A DNA stretch of 64,000 nt from Leishmania infantum JPCM5 (Eukaryota; Euglenozoa; Kinetoplastea; Trypanosomatida; Trypanosomatidae). The DNA lies in the NCBI RefSeq assembly GCF_000002875.2, contig NC_009396.2, positions 379,501 to 443,500 on the forward strand. Reading direction: 5' to 3'. The position numbers were made by a program, and so were the translations under genes. This document shows, piece after piece, positions 52,111 through 63,175 of the stretch. A model generated the notes under the pieces. The model did not search any database and was not told where the DNA came from. It saw only the letters and a program-made list of their open reading frames with translations. Each line of letters starts with the position of its first letter. The first letter of the stretch is position 1.

Positions 52111-54040
52111 ATGGCGCTGTGCGTGCGTCGGCTGGTGCTGGCGGCGACCCTCGCCGCTGCGGTGGCGCTGCTGCTGTGCACGAGCAGTGCGCCGGTGGTG
52201 CGTGCTGCTGGAACGGCCGACTTCACTGCTGCACAGCGGAGGAACACGCTGACGGTGCTGGAGGCGTTTGGGCGTGCGATCCCTGAGCTTGGGAAGAAGT
52301 GGACGGGCGACGACTTCTGCTTGTGGGAGTCCGTCATGTGCGATAGGACAGGAGTGTTCGTCTCGGGAATCGGTGCGACGTATGCCGGCACGCTGCCGGA
52401 GATGCCTGATAGGGTCGACTACACGAACGTCATGATCAAGCAGCTCGACTTTTCCGAAATGGGTCTGGGGCTGACCGGGACGCTGCCGGAGAGCTGGAGC
52501 AGGCTGCAACTGCTGACTTTCCTTACGTTTTCGGGCAACAACGTGAGCGGGACGCTGCACGCCTCATGGAGGTCGATGAAGTTGCTGAAGGAATTGTGGA
52601 TTGAAGATTGCGGGAGTATCTCCGGCAGCCTGCCTTCTGAGTGGAGCTCGATGTCTAATTTACAGACGCTGCTGCTCAGACAACTGCAGCTGAGCGGTAC
52701 GCTACCGCGTGAGTGGGCTGCGATGTCTTCATTACATACGCTGGAGATGACTGCTGCAGGCGACATCACCGGCACGCTACCGCCCGAGTGGAGCTCGATG
52801 AAGTCGCTGACGAGTCTTTTCGTTAACGAGTCGCTGATCAGCGGCACGCTGCCCCAGCAGTGGAGTTCGATGAATGGGCTGATCGTTCTTGCACTGATGC
52901 GCTCTCAGGTCTCTGGCACACTGCCTGCGGCGTGGAGCTCAATGACATCGCTGACGACTCTGAACCTGCAGCGCACAAACCTTTACGGCACGCTGCCGCT
53001 CGAGTGGAGATCGATGACATCGCTGAGATTCCTTTATCTTCGTCGCACTCGGGTCTCTGGCACGCTTCCGCCACAGTGGAGCTCAATGACATCGCTGACC
53101 CTTCTTGTTATGCAGGCTACTCAGGTCTCCGGCACACTGCCTCGCGAATGGAGCTCGATGCCATCGCTGACCCTTTTTTCTCTGCGGCGTACTCAGGTCT
53201 CCGGCACATTACCTCGTGAATGGAGCTCGATGAAATCACTGACCCTTCTTGCTCTGCAGTACACGAAGGTTTCCGGCACGCTGCCGCCACAGTGGAGCTC
53301 GATGAAATCGCTGACCACTCTTGCTCTGCAGCACACTCAGGTCTCCGGCACGCTGCCCCCGCGGTGGAGCTCACTGACATCGCTCAACCTTTTAAATCTG
53401 CACTACACTAAGGTCTCCGGCACGCTGCCACGCGAGTGGAGTATGATGACGAGTGCCGAGGTCCTTCAGCTGGAGTACTGCAACCTGTCCGGCAGTCTGC
53501 CCCCCGAATGGTCTGCGATGCCGAGGCTGAAGGAAGTCTCACTGAGGGGCAACCACTTCTGCGGGTGTGTGCCGGACTCGTGGGCCCAGAAGGCCGGTCT
53601 CCGTGTGGACATCGAGGACGAGCACAAGGGCAGGGACTGCAGGCTTGGTAACGAGTGCAAAACAAAAACTGCTCCGCAAACCACCACCACGACCACCACT
53701 GAACCCTTCCACCACCACGACCACGACGACGGCTAATGCGCCGCCGACAGCACCCCCCTCCACGACCACCACTGAGGCACCGTCTGAACCCACCACCTCT
53801 GCGACCCCACGAGACACGCCTACTCCTGCCCCCGAGACGGAGTGCGAGGTGGATGGGTGTGAGGTGTGCGAGAGTGACTCCGCTGCGAGGTGCGCCAGGT
53901 GCGGTGAGGGCTGCTTCCTGACGGACGAGAGGACGTGCCTGGTGTACTGCGATGGCGGCGTTGCGGCCGTGTCGAGCGGAGCGGCTGCTGCCGCTGCTGT
54001 GTGCGTGGTGGTGCTGCTGAGCGTGGGGCTGGCGGCGTGA
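52111..54040 (+). pseudogene. PSA-2: PSA-2/GP46 surface antigen, copy 7 (fifteen LRRs, frameshift in linker)
   Basis: The frame runs through signal peptide, N-cap (GDDFCLWESVMC), fifteen LRRs (the most here) and NHFCGCVPDSW into the linker. At 53705-53709 an extra T (gaacccttccacc) shifts the frame, and a stop follows at 53734-53736. The remaining linker, Cys module (CESDSAARC, CLVYCDGG) and GPI tail are intact in the next frame to 54038-54040. The product as read would end after TTTEP plus about ten unrelated residues, with no GPI anchor. The site is far from any gap, so a real mutation is possible, although a one-base error cannot be excluded. Confidence 0.85.
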
Positions 54041-55754
54041 GGATGCCGCTGCTGTTGCGCACAGGCGGCGGCCCTCGCTGCGTGGCACACGACTGCGTGC
54101 GTGCTTGCGTGCTTGCGTGCAGCACCGCGCCCTGCATTGGCGTGCGCGTCTCTGTGTGCATGACTGCTGGCGGTGCCCTCCCTCCTGCCTCTCGCTGCCT
54201 CTTCGTCTCTCCGCGTGTGGATGCTGTGGGCTGTGTGTGAGGCTCTCGTGCGGCACTGCTGCTCTCGCGGTGTCGCTCCTCTGCCCTGACTCTCTCTCTC
54301 GCCCGCGTGTGTGCCTGTGGGCTGATGGGGGCGGAGCGCGGGTGTGTGTGGAGCGGGGCAGCCGCTGGAGAGAGGGTGAGGGGGCGGTAGCCGAGGTGCA
54401 AGGGCCGCGGTGTTTGTGCGGCCATGTGCGGGTGTGCGGCACACGCGGCGCTGCGTGCATCGGCTTTGGACCGACAGCCCGCACCCCCTCCGTCGCCTCC
54501 ACTTCTCCCCTCGAGCACGCGATGGCGGCACTGGCGCCCCTTGCTCTGCTGTGCACTCGTGCGCCCGCCCCGCCGCTTCTTTTCCGTTTGTGTTGTGTTC
54601 TCTCTCCTCCCTCTCGTTGATGTACGTCTGCGCGTGTGGCTGTGCTGGCACGCCTTGCCGCGCCCCTTGCGCCGCTGCCATCGGCGGCTTCGTCGCTGAC
54701 GCTGCCGCTCGCACGCGTGCTCGGGTCGTCTGTGCAGCAGCGGTGGTGTGCCGGAGTCGGCGGCACGCCGTCGAACCCTGATTGGCGCCTCCGCGAGGTG
54801 CGACGGGGAAGCTGGGGGATGGGGAGGGCGTGGGCGCCCTCGTGCGCGGCATGCGGGGATGCGCGTGCGGCGGCGCTCTACTGCGCTGAGTAGTGAGGCT
54901 CGGTGCACGCGGCGCGATGGCACGCAGCCTCGCTACCGGGCCACCCCGCTGTGCGTACGCAGCGGGTGAGCAGGCCCGTGCTCTCCCCTGCAGCTTGCCC
55001 CTCTCCCCCACCCTCCTCTCTCTCATGCCGGCGAGGGAGGGGTGGCACGTGCGCGTGTGCCGCTGCGCTTGCGAGTGCGTCTGTGCGTGGGCCCTCACCA
55101 CGTGCTCCGGTCACGCCTTTTCGGCTGGCCACTCGCGGCGCTGAGGGCGGTGTGCCCCTCCCCCGAGCGCCGTCGCACTCTCTTCCGCGCGCCTGCGCGG
55201 GCTTCTTCGTGCGCTGTGCTCAGCCGTGCGCTCTCACCTCTTTCCCTTTTCATTCGCTTGTCTTCTCTCTTCTCCCCCCGCACTGCGGTCTCCCCTCCTC
55301 TGCCGTGCGGTGCGCAGGCGGGTGACTTGCCGTTGCGTCTCCCCCTTTCGTGGAGCGCTGAGCCGATCCCCCTTCGGCCTCCCTCCTCCCTCCTCCCGTG
55401 TGGGTCCTGTCTGTTGTACATCGTCGGACCGTCTCTTCGTATTGCTTCCCCGCCCCTTCCGCAAATCTGCGCTCGCGTGTGCCGCCTCCCGGACTTGAGC
55501 CTTACTGTGATTGTATTCTCACGGTGCGTCTCCGTGTGCGTGTGTGCATCACCGTTGGGCGGCGACATCGCTGCCCCTCCCTGCCACCCTCTCCTCCCTC
55601 ATTCGCATCTGGAACTTTCGTGGGCGGCGCATGCGTGCATTTGGATGTGTGTGTAAGTGTTTGGGTGTATGTATATGCGTGTGTGTTGAAGTAGCTGTGT
55701 ATAAGCAAGGGCATGTGTCTGTGCATGCATATAAATATGTTTATGTGTAGTGTG
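54041..55754. repeat. Array block D, intermediate form, after PSA copy 7
   Basis: It is a composite of the short-form start and long-form pieces (54260-54520 and 54640-55500). The last 140 bp before block A (55613-55754) are a GT/AT-rich sequence found nowhere else in the array. No gene is seen. Confidence 0.7.
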
Positions 55755-56335
55755 TGCCGGCACGTGTGTCGCGCCACGCTCTCTTGCCCGCCTCCCCTGT
55801 GCCTGTCACTCGCTCTGGGCGCGCTGGCGGCGGGCGCCGGGTGGTGGCCGCGCGGAAGGTGGGCGGCGGCCCTTCCCTATTTCTGTCTTTCGCTATTTCT
55901 CTGTTTCCTACTCGCGTGAACAAACGAAAGCTGCTCGGCCCCGTGGCCCCGACCCGCGCCGTGGGAGGGGGAAATGTGTTGTGGTAACGCCGATGACGAT
56001 GGGCGTTGTGGCGAGGACCGTGCGCGGAGGCTGCCGCGACGGTGGCGTGCAGCGCGGGCCTCTGGACATGCGTGCGTGCCGTCTCTCCCCACCGTTGCTC
56101 CTCTCCCTGCCTGCCCAGACATCATCTCTCTCTGCCTGCCCTCCCCCTCCGCCGCGCCTGAGCCCTGTGCACTGCCTGCCCGGCTGCGTGCGTGTGCGTG
56201 TCTCCGTCTGTGCCCGGGGCACCACTCATTCACAGGGAGGACAGCACCGCCGCCCGCACTGCGCCTGCTGCCACATGCGCCCTGTGCTGTGAAGCTGTTG
56301 TTTCAGTGCCCTCCCTGCCGTGCCGCCGCAACCGC
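55755..56335. repeat. Array block A, copy 7 (581 bp class)
   Basis: It carries the right-half variant cgtgaacaaacg with the 581-bp class deletion, which in copies 2 and 3 is combined with the other variant. Confidence 0.8.
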
Positions 56336-58519
56336 GCCGCGACGACGGCTGTCACGCTACCGCGGAGGACGGTGCCGCCGGACCGGCCATGGGTGTGACG
56401 CGTGGCGCACCCGTGGCGGTGCCGCCTGATGCCGACGCGGGTGTCGAGGCCTGCCGGCACCGCGTAGCCCGCAGAGCTGACATCGGCGGCGGCTGTGCTT
56501 CTGCATGTTCGCGTCGCACCTCTGCGCACCGCACGGCGTTGTCGGAGCACGGTGTGCGCCGGCCCAGCAGCCGGGGTGATAGGTGCCGACCTGCTGTGTG
56601 TGACGCGCGCGACCGCACCGCACGAGACCCGGTGCAGGCGCCGGCGTCGCCCTTGTCCGGGAGGGTGCAGCGGCGGCGCCTGTGGATGTTGCCCTGTGAC
56701 GCTTTTCGTCCTCCGCGCTGGGCTTCGGTCACGCCGCCGCGACGTCTTGCCGAGATGCGGCGACGTGTGCCACGACCGGCAGTGCCGATGCGCTTCTCCT
56801 GCCCGCACCGCGTCTGGGCCGGCCAGCGGTGGGCTGGGCGCCCCTGCCGTGGCTGCGCGCGATGGGCGCCGGCGTCGTGCGGCTGCCACACCCTCGCCAC
56901 GGCCAGCCGTTTCTGCGCTTCATCGTGCTCGATCCCATCGTCTGCGCCTTGGCGAGGGTGTCGCACGCCGACGCTGCCGTGCCAGGCGCATGCCTCGTCC
57001 TCGCTGCTGTAGGAGGTGCGGGCGCACGCGCCGCCGAGCGGCTTCGCGCAGCGCTGCGACCGCCTGGCGCGCACCTTCATGTCGGCGGCAGACCTGTACA
57101 GGGATGGGGACGCGCCGCTCTCAGCTGGCGCCTCCGCCTCCGCTGCTGGCTGCGAGGCCGCGGCGCCGTGGGCAAACGCGTGTGTGTTTGCGCTCGGCGG
57201 TGTGTGCGGTGGTGGCGAGGACTGGGGGTCGCCGAGGTCGGCGTGTGCGCGGCTGACGGCCGAGCTTTCCGCCAGGGGTGGAGCGGATGACACGCCCGTG
57301 GGGTGTGGGGGCCCGCACGGCTGGACGGCTGACCCGCGGTCGCGGCCGACGACGTCGTCCATGTGCTCTGCCACGCCTCACGGGTGGGCTGGCTGGGCAC
57401 GTGCAGCAGCAGCGCGCCCGCTCCTCCTGCGCGGCTGCGTGGGCGTGCCTGAGTCCGACGGCGTGCGGCGGCGGCTGTGCGAGGCCCGTGAAGTCGGCGG
57501 CAGCGTCTGTGCGCAGACGGCGTCCTGTGATGCGCCTGCCGACAGCCGCCACGCTGTGCACCACAGGCCATCCGAGTCGGTGGCGGTGGGGTGGCTGACG
57601 AGACAAGTAGAGCGCGTGCGCGCCTCTGCGGTGCTGCGAGCAATACTGCGGCTGCCGGGTGTCGGTGCTGCTGCGACGGCGACGGCGGCTGCGCCCGCCG
57701 AGGCGTGCGTGGGGGCCGCCATGGCTGTTGCGCTTGGGGTGGTGGCCGAGTACGTGCCGGTCCGGCTGCACGCGGCTCTTGCGGTGGCCTGCGGTCTCGC
57801 CGACCCCGCAGCGCCCATAGACGGCGCCGAGCGGCGCGGCGACGGCGGAGAGCTGAGCAAGAGGCAACAGGCGGACGCGACGGCCGGCGGCGGCGTGACG
57901 CGACTGGAGAAGGCTGGGCAGCGGAAGGGCACGCCCCCCTTGCTGGCCGTGCTCGGCGAGAGGAAGCCGAGGACGGAGGGTGGCGCGCCGTGGGCGTGGC
58001 GTGGGCGCACGACGGGCCTCGCCATCGCGGCGCGACGCACGGCGTGTGCCGTGCAGGGTGGGCGAGCAAGGGTGTGCGAGGGAGGGGACGCCGTCGCCTC
58101 TGCTGCGTGCTGTGCGGGAGGGCGGCCGCGTGCGTGGGGACAGGTGCAACTGTCCGTCCCGCCCCCGATGCGGGTGGAGCGCGCTGGAGCCCGTCTGTAT
58201 GCGCATGCGCACTGCTGCTGTGGCCAGCCTCCCTTCTGCGCCGCCGCGTCGCAGGCCGCACCGCTGCGTTGAGACACGGCGCGCGCCGGTGGGTGGGGTG
58301 AGGCGGGGAATGACTTCTGCTTGGCTTGCTTGCGTGCGAGCATGCTGGTGGGCTGTTGGCTGGGCGGACTCGGCACGGTGCACCCCATCCCTCCTCCCTG
58401 CGGTCGCCTCGTGTGCGGCGAGGGTGTGCTCTCACCTTGGCGGTGGCGGCGTGCGTGCGAGCGTTCTCTCCTGCTGGCGCACGTCGGCCGTGCATCCGCG
58501 GCCGCGCTCTTGTCTCGTT
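56336..58519. repeat. Array block B, copy 9 (divergent, with extra segments)
   Basis: This is the most divergent block B. It has about 200 bp (56495-56690) absent elsewhere, lacks part of the middle, and replaces the sequence at 57812-57890 with a unique one. It retains bases that keep frame X open where other copies are shifted. Confidence 0.75.
56760..58272 (+). pseudogene. Decayed reading frame X, copy 9 (best preserved)
   Basis: An N-terminal piece (FLRFIVLDPIVCALARVSHA, then PGACLVLAAVGGAGARAAERL) is continuous here, unlike in other copies. From 57016 a 418-codon frame runs without a stop to 58272 through LARTFMSAADLYRDG, VCGGGEDWGSPRSACARL and GWLTRQVERVRASAVLRAIL. A deletion near 57045 still separates the two pieces. 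No family is recognised. The small-residue, amphipathic helix-like character resembles a degenerate Leishmania hypothetical protein, but most substitutions against other copies change residues. Confidence 0.35.
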
Positions 58520-58619
58520 NNNNNNNNNNNNNNNNNNNNNNNNNNNNNNNNNNNNNNNNNNNNNNNNNNNNNNNNNNNNNNNNNNNNNNNNNNNNNNNNN
58601 NNNNNNNNNNNNNNNNNNN
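58520..58619. other. Assembly gap 11
   Basis: It joins late block B (equivalent of 20430) to the PSA polypyrimidine tract. A COXIV gene and about 4.5 kb would normally lie here. Confidence 0.9.
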
Positions 58620-58906
58620 TCCTCGCTGTTCCTAGGCGACCTCCACGGACAAGCAGACGTGAGTGCGCATACACACTACCCCTCACCTCGCTGCTGCTGC
58701 TGTGACAGCTCCACGGACCCTGTCCAGTCGCTGCGCCCCCGCCACTCGCCTCTGTCCCCCGCCACCCGCCTCTGTCCCCCGCAGGAGGCTGCGTACGACG
58801 TGTCGGCCACCCCGCACTGCCCGAGAAGCTGAGCTGGCGCTCACGCCCGAGCAATCCCGCCCACGGATCTGCTGCCGCGCCGCACTGCTCTTGACGCTGG
58901 CTGCGA
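58620..58906. repeat. PSA leader region, copy 8 (acceptor context altered)
   Basis: The usual AG-free run is changed: cctaggcg brings an AG at 58634-58635, and aagcag brings AGs at 58652-58653 and 58655-58656. A 22-bp duplication of gccacccgcctctgtccccc lengthens the leader to about 250 nt. Most of the polypyrimidine tract is hidden in the gap. Confidence 0.65.
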
Positions 58907-60040
58907 ATGGCGCTGTGCGTGCGTCGGCTGGTGCTGGCGGCGACCCTCGCCGCTGTGGTGGCGCTGCTGCTGTGCACGAGCAGTGCGCCGGTGGCGCGTG
59001 CTGTTAAGGAGAACGAGCTTACTGAGGCGGAGAGGTCGAACACGCTGAAGGTGCTGCAGGCGTTTGGGCGTTCGATCCCTGAGCTTGGGAAGAAGTGGGC
59101 GGGCGACGACTTCTGCGCGTGGGAGTACATCAAGTGCTACTCCTCCGCCGTCAGCTTGTGGATGGACAGCGTGGATTATGCCGGCACGCTGCCGGAGATG
59201 CCTGCGGACGTCGACTACACGAACGTCGTGATCACGTTACTCGACTTCAGCGCAATGGGCCAGAGGCTGAGCGGGACGCTGCCCGCCTCGTGGAGCTCGA
59301 TGACATCGCTGGTGTCGTTGTGGCTTGAAAGGTGCGAACGTGTTACCGGCACTCTGCCCGCCTCGTGGAGCTCGATGAAAGCGCTGAGCGATCTCAATCT
59401 GCATGGCACTCAGGTCTCCGGCAGTCTGCCGCCGCAGTGGAGCTCGATGACATCGCTGACCCTTCTCGATCTGCAGGGCGCTAAGGTCTCCGGCAGTCTG
59501 CCGCCCCAGTGGAGCTCGATGACATCGCTGACCCTTCTCGATCTGCAGGGCGCTAAGGTCTCCGGCAGTCTGCCGTCCGAGTGGAGTGGGATGAAGAGTG
59601 CCGAGGTCCTGCAGCTGCAGGACTGCGACCTGTCCGGCAGTCTGCCCTCCTCGTGGTCTGCGATGCCGAAGCTTGCGAAAGTCTCCCTGACCGGCAACCA
59701 CTTCTGCGGGTGTGTGCCGGACTCGTGGGCTCAGAAGGCCGGTCTCCGTGTGGACATCGAGGACGAGCACAAGGGCAGCAAGTGCAAGCTTGATAACCAA
59801 TGCCGCCCGAAAGCCACGCCTACTCCTGCCCCCGAGACGGAGTGCGAGGTGGATGGGTGTGAGGTGTGCGAGGGGGACTCCGCGGCGAGGTGCGCCAGGT
59901 GCCGTGAGGGCTACTTCCTGACGAGCGAGAGGACGTGCCTGGTGTACTGCGATGGCGGCGTTGCGGCCGCGTCGAGCGGAGCGGCTGCTGCCGCTGCTGT
60001 GTGCATGGCTGTGCTGCTGAGCGTGGGGCTGGCGGCGTGA
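58907..60040 (+). CDS. PSA-2: PSA-2/GP46 surface antigen, copy 8 (intact, shortest, no Thr linker)
   Basis: The product has 377 residues: signal peptide, second-subfamily N-cap (ELTEAERSNTL, then YSSAVSLWMDSVDYAG) and six LRRs. LRRs 3 and 4 (59414-59485 and 59486-59557) encode identical residues and differ by one silent base, a very recent 72-bp duplication. After NHFCGCVPDSW only about eight residues (KATPTPAP) precede the Cys module, so the Thr/Pro stalk is missing. CLVYCDGG and the GPI signal are intact. It would place the LRR domain close to the membrane. Confidence 0.93.
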   Translation: MALCVRRLVLAATLAAVVALLLCTSSAPVARAVKENELTEAERSNTLKVLQAFGRSIPELGKKWAGDDFCAWEYIKCYSSAVSLWMDSVDYAGTLPEMPADVDYTNVVITLLDFSAMGQRLSGTLPASWSSMTSLVSLWLERCERVTGTLPASWSSMKALSDLNLHGTQVSGSLPPQWSSMTSLTLLDLQGAKVSGSLPPQWSSMTSLTLLDLQGAKVSGSLPSEWSGMKSAEVLQLQDCDLSGSLPSSWSAMPKLAKVSLTGNHFCGCVPDSWAQKAGLRVDIEDEHKGSKCKLDNQCRPKATPTPAPETECEVDGCEVCEGDSAARCARCREGYFLTSERTCLVYCDGGVAAASSGAAAAAAVCMAVLLSVGLAA

Positions 60041-62324
60041 GGATGCCGCTGCTGTCACGCGCAGGCGGCGGCACCCGCTGCGTGGCACACGGCTGCGTGC
60101 GTGCCTGTGGGCTGATGGGGGCGGAGCGCGGGTGTGTGTGGAGCGGGGCAGCCGCTGGAGAGAGGGTGAGGGCGATAGCGGAGGCGCAAGGGCCGCGGTG
60201 TTTGTGCGGCCATGTGCGGCGTGCGGCACACGGGCGCTGCGTGCATCGGCTTTGGACCGACAGCCCGCACCCCCTTCCGTCGCCTCCACTTCTCCCTCGC
60301 TCCCTCGTTGCACGTGAGAGTCGCGCACCCATGGCTGCTGCGGCGCACACGCAAGGCAGCGTGTATTGTGTCTCGGTGCGACCTCTTCATCGTGGCCCCG
60401 CTCTGCGACACCTTGTTGCCCGGGCACTCCGGCGGCGTGCGCTCTGTCCCCCTCTCCTGTCACGTGTCGTGATGCGCTGCTGCGCTGAGGATGCGTACAC
60501 ACGGCCTGCCAGCACGGCTGCTGCACGAGCCGCAGCAATGGCGTACAGCAGGGTGTGGGCGTCGGGCGCAGTGCTGGTCTGGTGAGGCGGACCCCTCTTA
60601 TCTGTGGTGCCTCTGCTGCCTCCCCTCCCCCTCGGCACGACGCCCTCGCTGCCCTCTCACCCCCGGCTGCTACAGGAGAGACCGACGCCCACGCGCGGAC
60701 GCAGACACACACCATCGTGCACCGTTCGCGCTTTCCCCCGCTGTCGCGCCGGCACGGATGCACGGAGACGCGGGGGCGTGCGCACGTATGTGCGTGTGTG
60801 CGTGCCGGCTGTTGTCTGTCGCTCTCTCTCTGCGACCAGCACTCGGCACCCACGCCGATGGAATGTGTGCGCGGCGGTGGAGGCTCGCCTTGGGCCGCGG
60901 GTGCGGACGTCCGCCACTGGCTGTCTGCGGTGCGGGCTGCTGTGCTGCAGCGCCTCGAGGCCCCCCTCTCCCGCCAGGGCGAGCGAGCGAGCCTCTGCTG
61001 CCGTGTGGGCGACGCACGCATGCACCGTCCGGGCCTCTTCAACGGGCTTCGATAGCGGTGCTGTGTTTTGGCCGTGTGGGCGGGTGCTGCGGAGGCGCCT
61101 GGCGTGGCTGTGCTGGCACGCCTTGCCGCGCCCCTTGCGCCGCTGCCATCGGCGGCTTCGTCGCTGACGCTGCCGCTCGCACGCGTGCTCGGGCCGTCTG
61201 TGCAGCAGCGGTGGTGTGCCGGAGTCGGCGGCACGCCGTCGAACCCTGATTGGCGCCTCCGCGAGGTGCGACGGGGAAGCTGGGGGATGGGGAGGGCGTG
61301 GGTGCCCTCGTGCGCGGCATGCGGGGAGGCGCGTGCGGCGGCGCTCTACTGCGCTGAGTAGTGAGGCTCGGTGCACGCGGCGCGATGGCACGCAGCCTCG
61401 CTACCGGGCCACCCCGCTGTGCGTACGCAGCGGGTGAGCAGGCCCGTGCTCTCCCCTGCACCTTGCCCCTCTCCCCCACCCTCCTCTCTCTCATGCCGGC
61501 GAGGGAGGGGTGGCACGTGCGCGTGTGCCGCTGCGCTTGCGAGTGCGTCTGTGCGTGGGCCCTCACCACGTGCTCCGGTCACGCCTTCTCGGCTGGCCAC
61601 TGGCGGCGCTGAGGGCGGTGTGCCCCTCCCCCGAGCGCCGTCGCACTCTCTTCCACGCGCCTGCGCGGGCTTCTTCGTGTGCTGTGCTCAGCCGTGCGCT
61701 CTCACCTCTTTCCCTTTTCATTCGCTTGTCTTCTCTCTTCTCCCCCCGCACTGCGGTCTCCCCTCCTCTGCCGTGCGGTGCGCAGGCGGGTGACTTGCCG
61801 TTGCGTCTCCCCCTTTCGTGGAGCGCTGAGCCGATCCCCCTTCGGCCTCCCTCCTCCCTCCTCCCGTGTGGGTCCTGTCTGTTGTACATCGTCGGACCGT
61901 CTCTGAGCATCGCCTCTCCGCCCCTTCCGCAAATATGCGCTCGCGTGTGGCGCCTCCCGGACTTGAGCCTTACTGTGATTGTATTCTCACGGTGCGTCTC
62001 CGTGTGTGTGTGCGCCACGCACCGCCTCTTCCATGTGTGTCCTTGCTTGCTCTCGTCTGCCCCCCCTCTGCCTCACACATTCCGTGCGTGTGTGCATCAC
62101 CGTTGGGCGGCGACATCGGTGCCCGTCCCTGCCACCCTCTACTCCCTCATTCGCATCTTGCCGCATCGTGGGCGGTGCATGCATGCACATATGTAATATA
62201 TATATGGGGGGCTAGATGTGCGCACACCTGCATTTACATGCGTGTGTGTGTTTACGCGTCTGCGTATTAATGTGTATTTCTGTGTGTTGGCGTACATGTG
62301 TGTGTGCGCGTGTATATCAGTGTT
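60041..62324. repeat. Array block D, long form, after PSA copy 8
   Basis: It matches 9172-11527 closely up to about 61900. The last 150 bp before block A (62175-62324) diverge and contain atatatatat and GT-rich tracts. A candidate small ORF is at 60858-61055. Confidence 0.7.
60858..61055 (+). CDS. Candidate small ORF, 65 residues (second copy)
   Basis: It is identical in sequence to 9989-10186, with the same upstream pyrimidine tract and AG. Because the two copies are identical, they give no evidence on selection. Confidence 0.25.
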   Translation: MECVRGGGGSPWAAGADVRHWLSAVRAAVLQRLEAPLSRQGERASLCCRVGDARMHRPGLFNGLR

Positions 62325-62887
62325 TGCCGGCACGTGTGACGCGCCACGCTCTCTTGCCCGCCTCCCCTGTGCCTGTCACTCGCTCTGGGCGCGCTGGCGG
62401 CGGGCGCCGGGTGGTGGCCGCGCGGAAGGTGGGCGGCGGCCCTTCCCTATTGTCTTTCGCTATTTCGCTGTTTCCTACTCGCGTGAACAAACGAAAGCTG
62501 CTCGGCCCCGTGGCCCCGACCCGCGCCGTGGGAGGGGGAAATGCGTTGTGGTAACGCCGATGACGATGGGCGTTGTGGCGAGGACCGTGCGCGGAGGCTG
62601 CCGCGACGGTGGCGTGCAGCGCGGGCCTCTGGACATGCGTGCGTGCCGTCTCTCCCCACCGTTGCTCCTCTCCCTGCCTGCCCAGACATCATCTCTCTCT
62701 GCCTGCCCTCCCCCTCCGCCGCGCCTGAGCCCTGCGCACTGCCTGCCCGGCTGCGTGCGTGTGCGTGTCTCCGTCTGTGCCTGGGGCACCACTCATTCAT
62801 AGGGAGGACAGCACCGATATGTCGAGCTGCGCCCTGTGCTGTGAAGCTGTTGTTTCAGTGCCCTCCCTGCCGTGCCGCCGCAACCGC
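62325..62887. repeat. Array block A, copy 8
   Basis: It belongs to the 566-bp class with a further 3-bp loss (ccctattgtc for ccctatttctgtc) near 62449. It shares gatatgtcgagctg with copy 4. Confidence 0.8.
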
Positions 62888-63175
62888 GCCGCGACGACGG
62901 CTGCCACGCTACCGCGGGGGACGGTGCCGCCGGACCGGCCATGGGCGTGACGCGTGGCGCACCCGTGGCGGTGCCGCCTGATGCCGACGCGGGTGTCGAG
63001 GCCTACCGGCACCGCGTAGCCCGCAGAGCTGACATCGGCGGCGGCGGTGATGTGGCGGCGTCGCCTGTGGATCATTCCTTGTGACGCTTTTCGTCCGTCG
63101 CGGGCGTCTTTCGCCGCTGGCGCGGCGTCTTGCCGAGATGCGGAGCCGTGTACGACGCTTAGCGGTCCAGCGGGG
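62888..63175. repeat. Array block B, copy 10 (head) and right array edge
   Basis: Similarity to other block B copies, best with copy 9 (gtgacgcttttcgtcc), continues to about 63175 and then stops. With copy 1 of block A at the left end, the array is bounded by A-B sequence on both sides. Confidence 0.65.
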
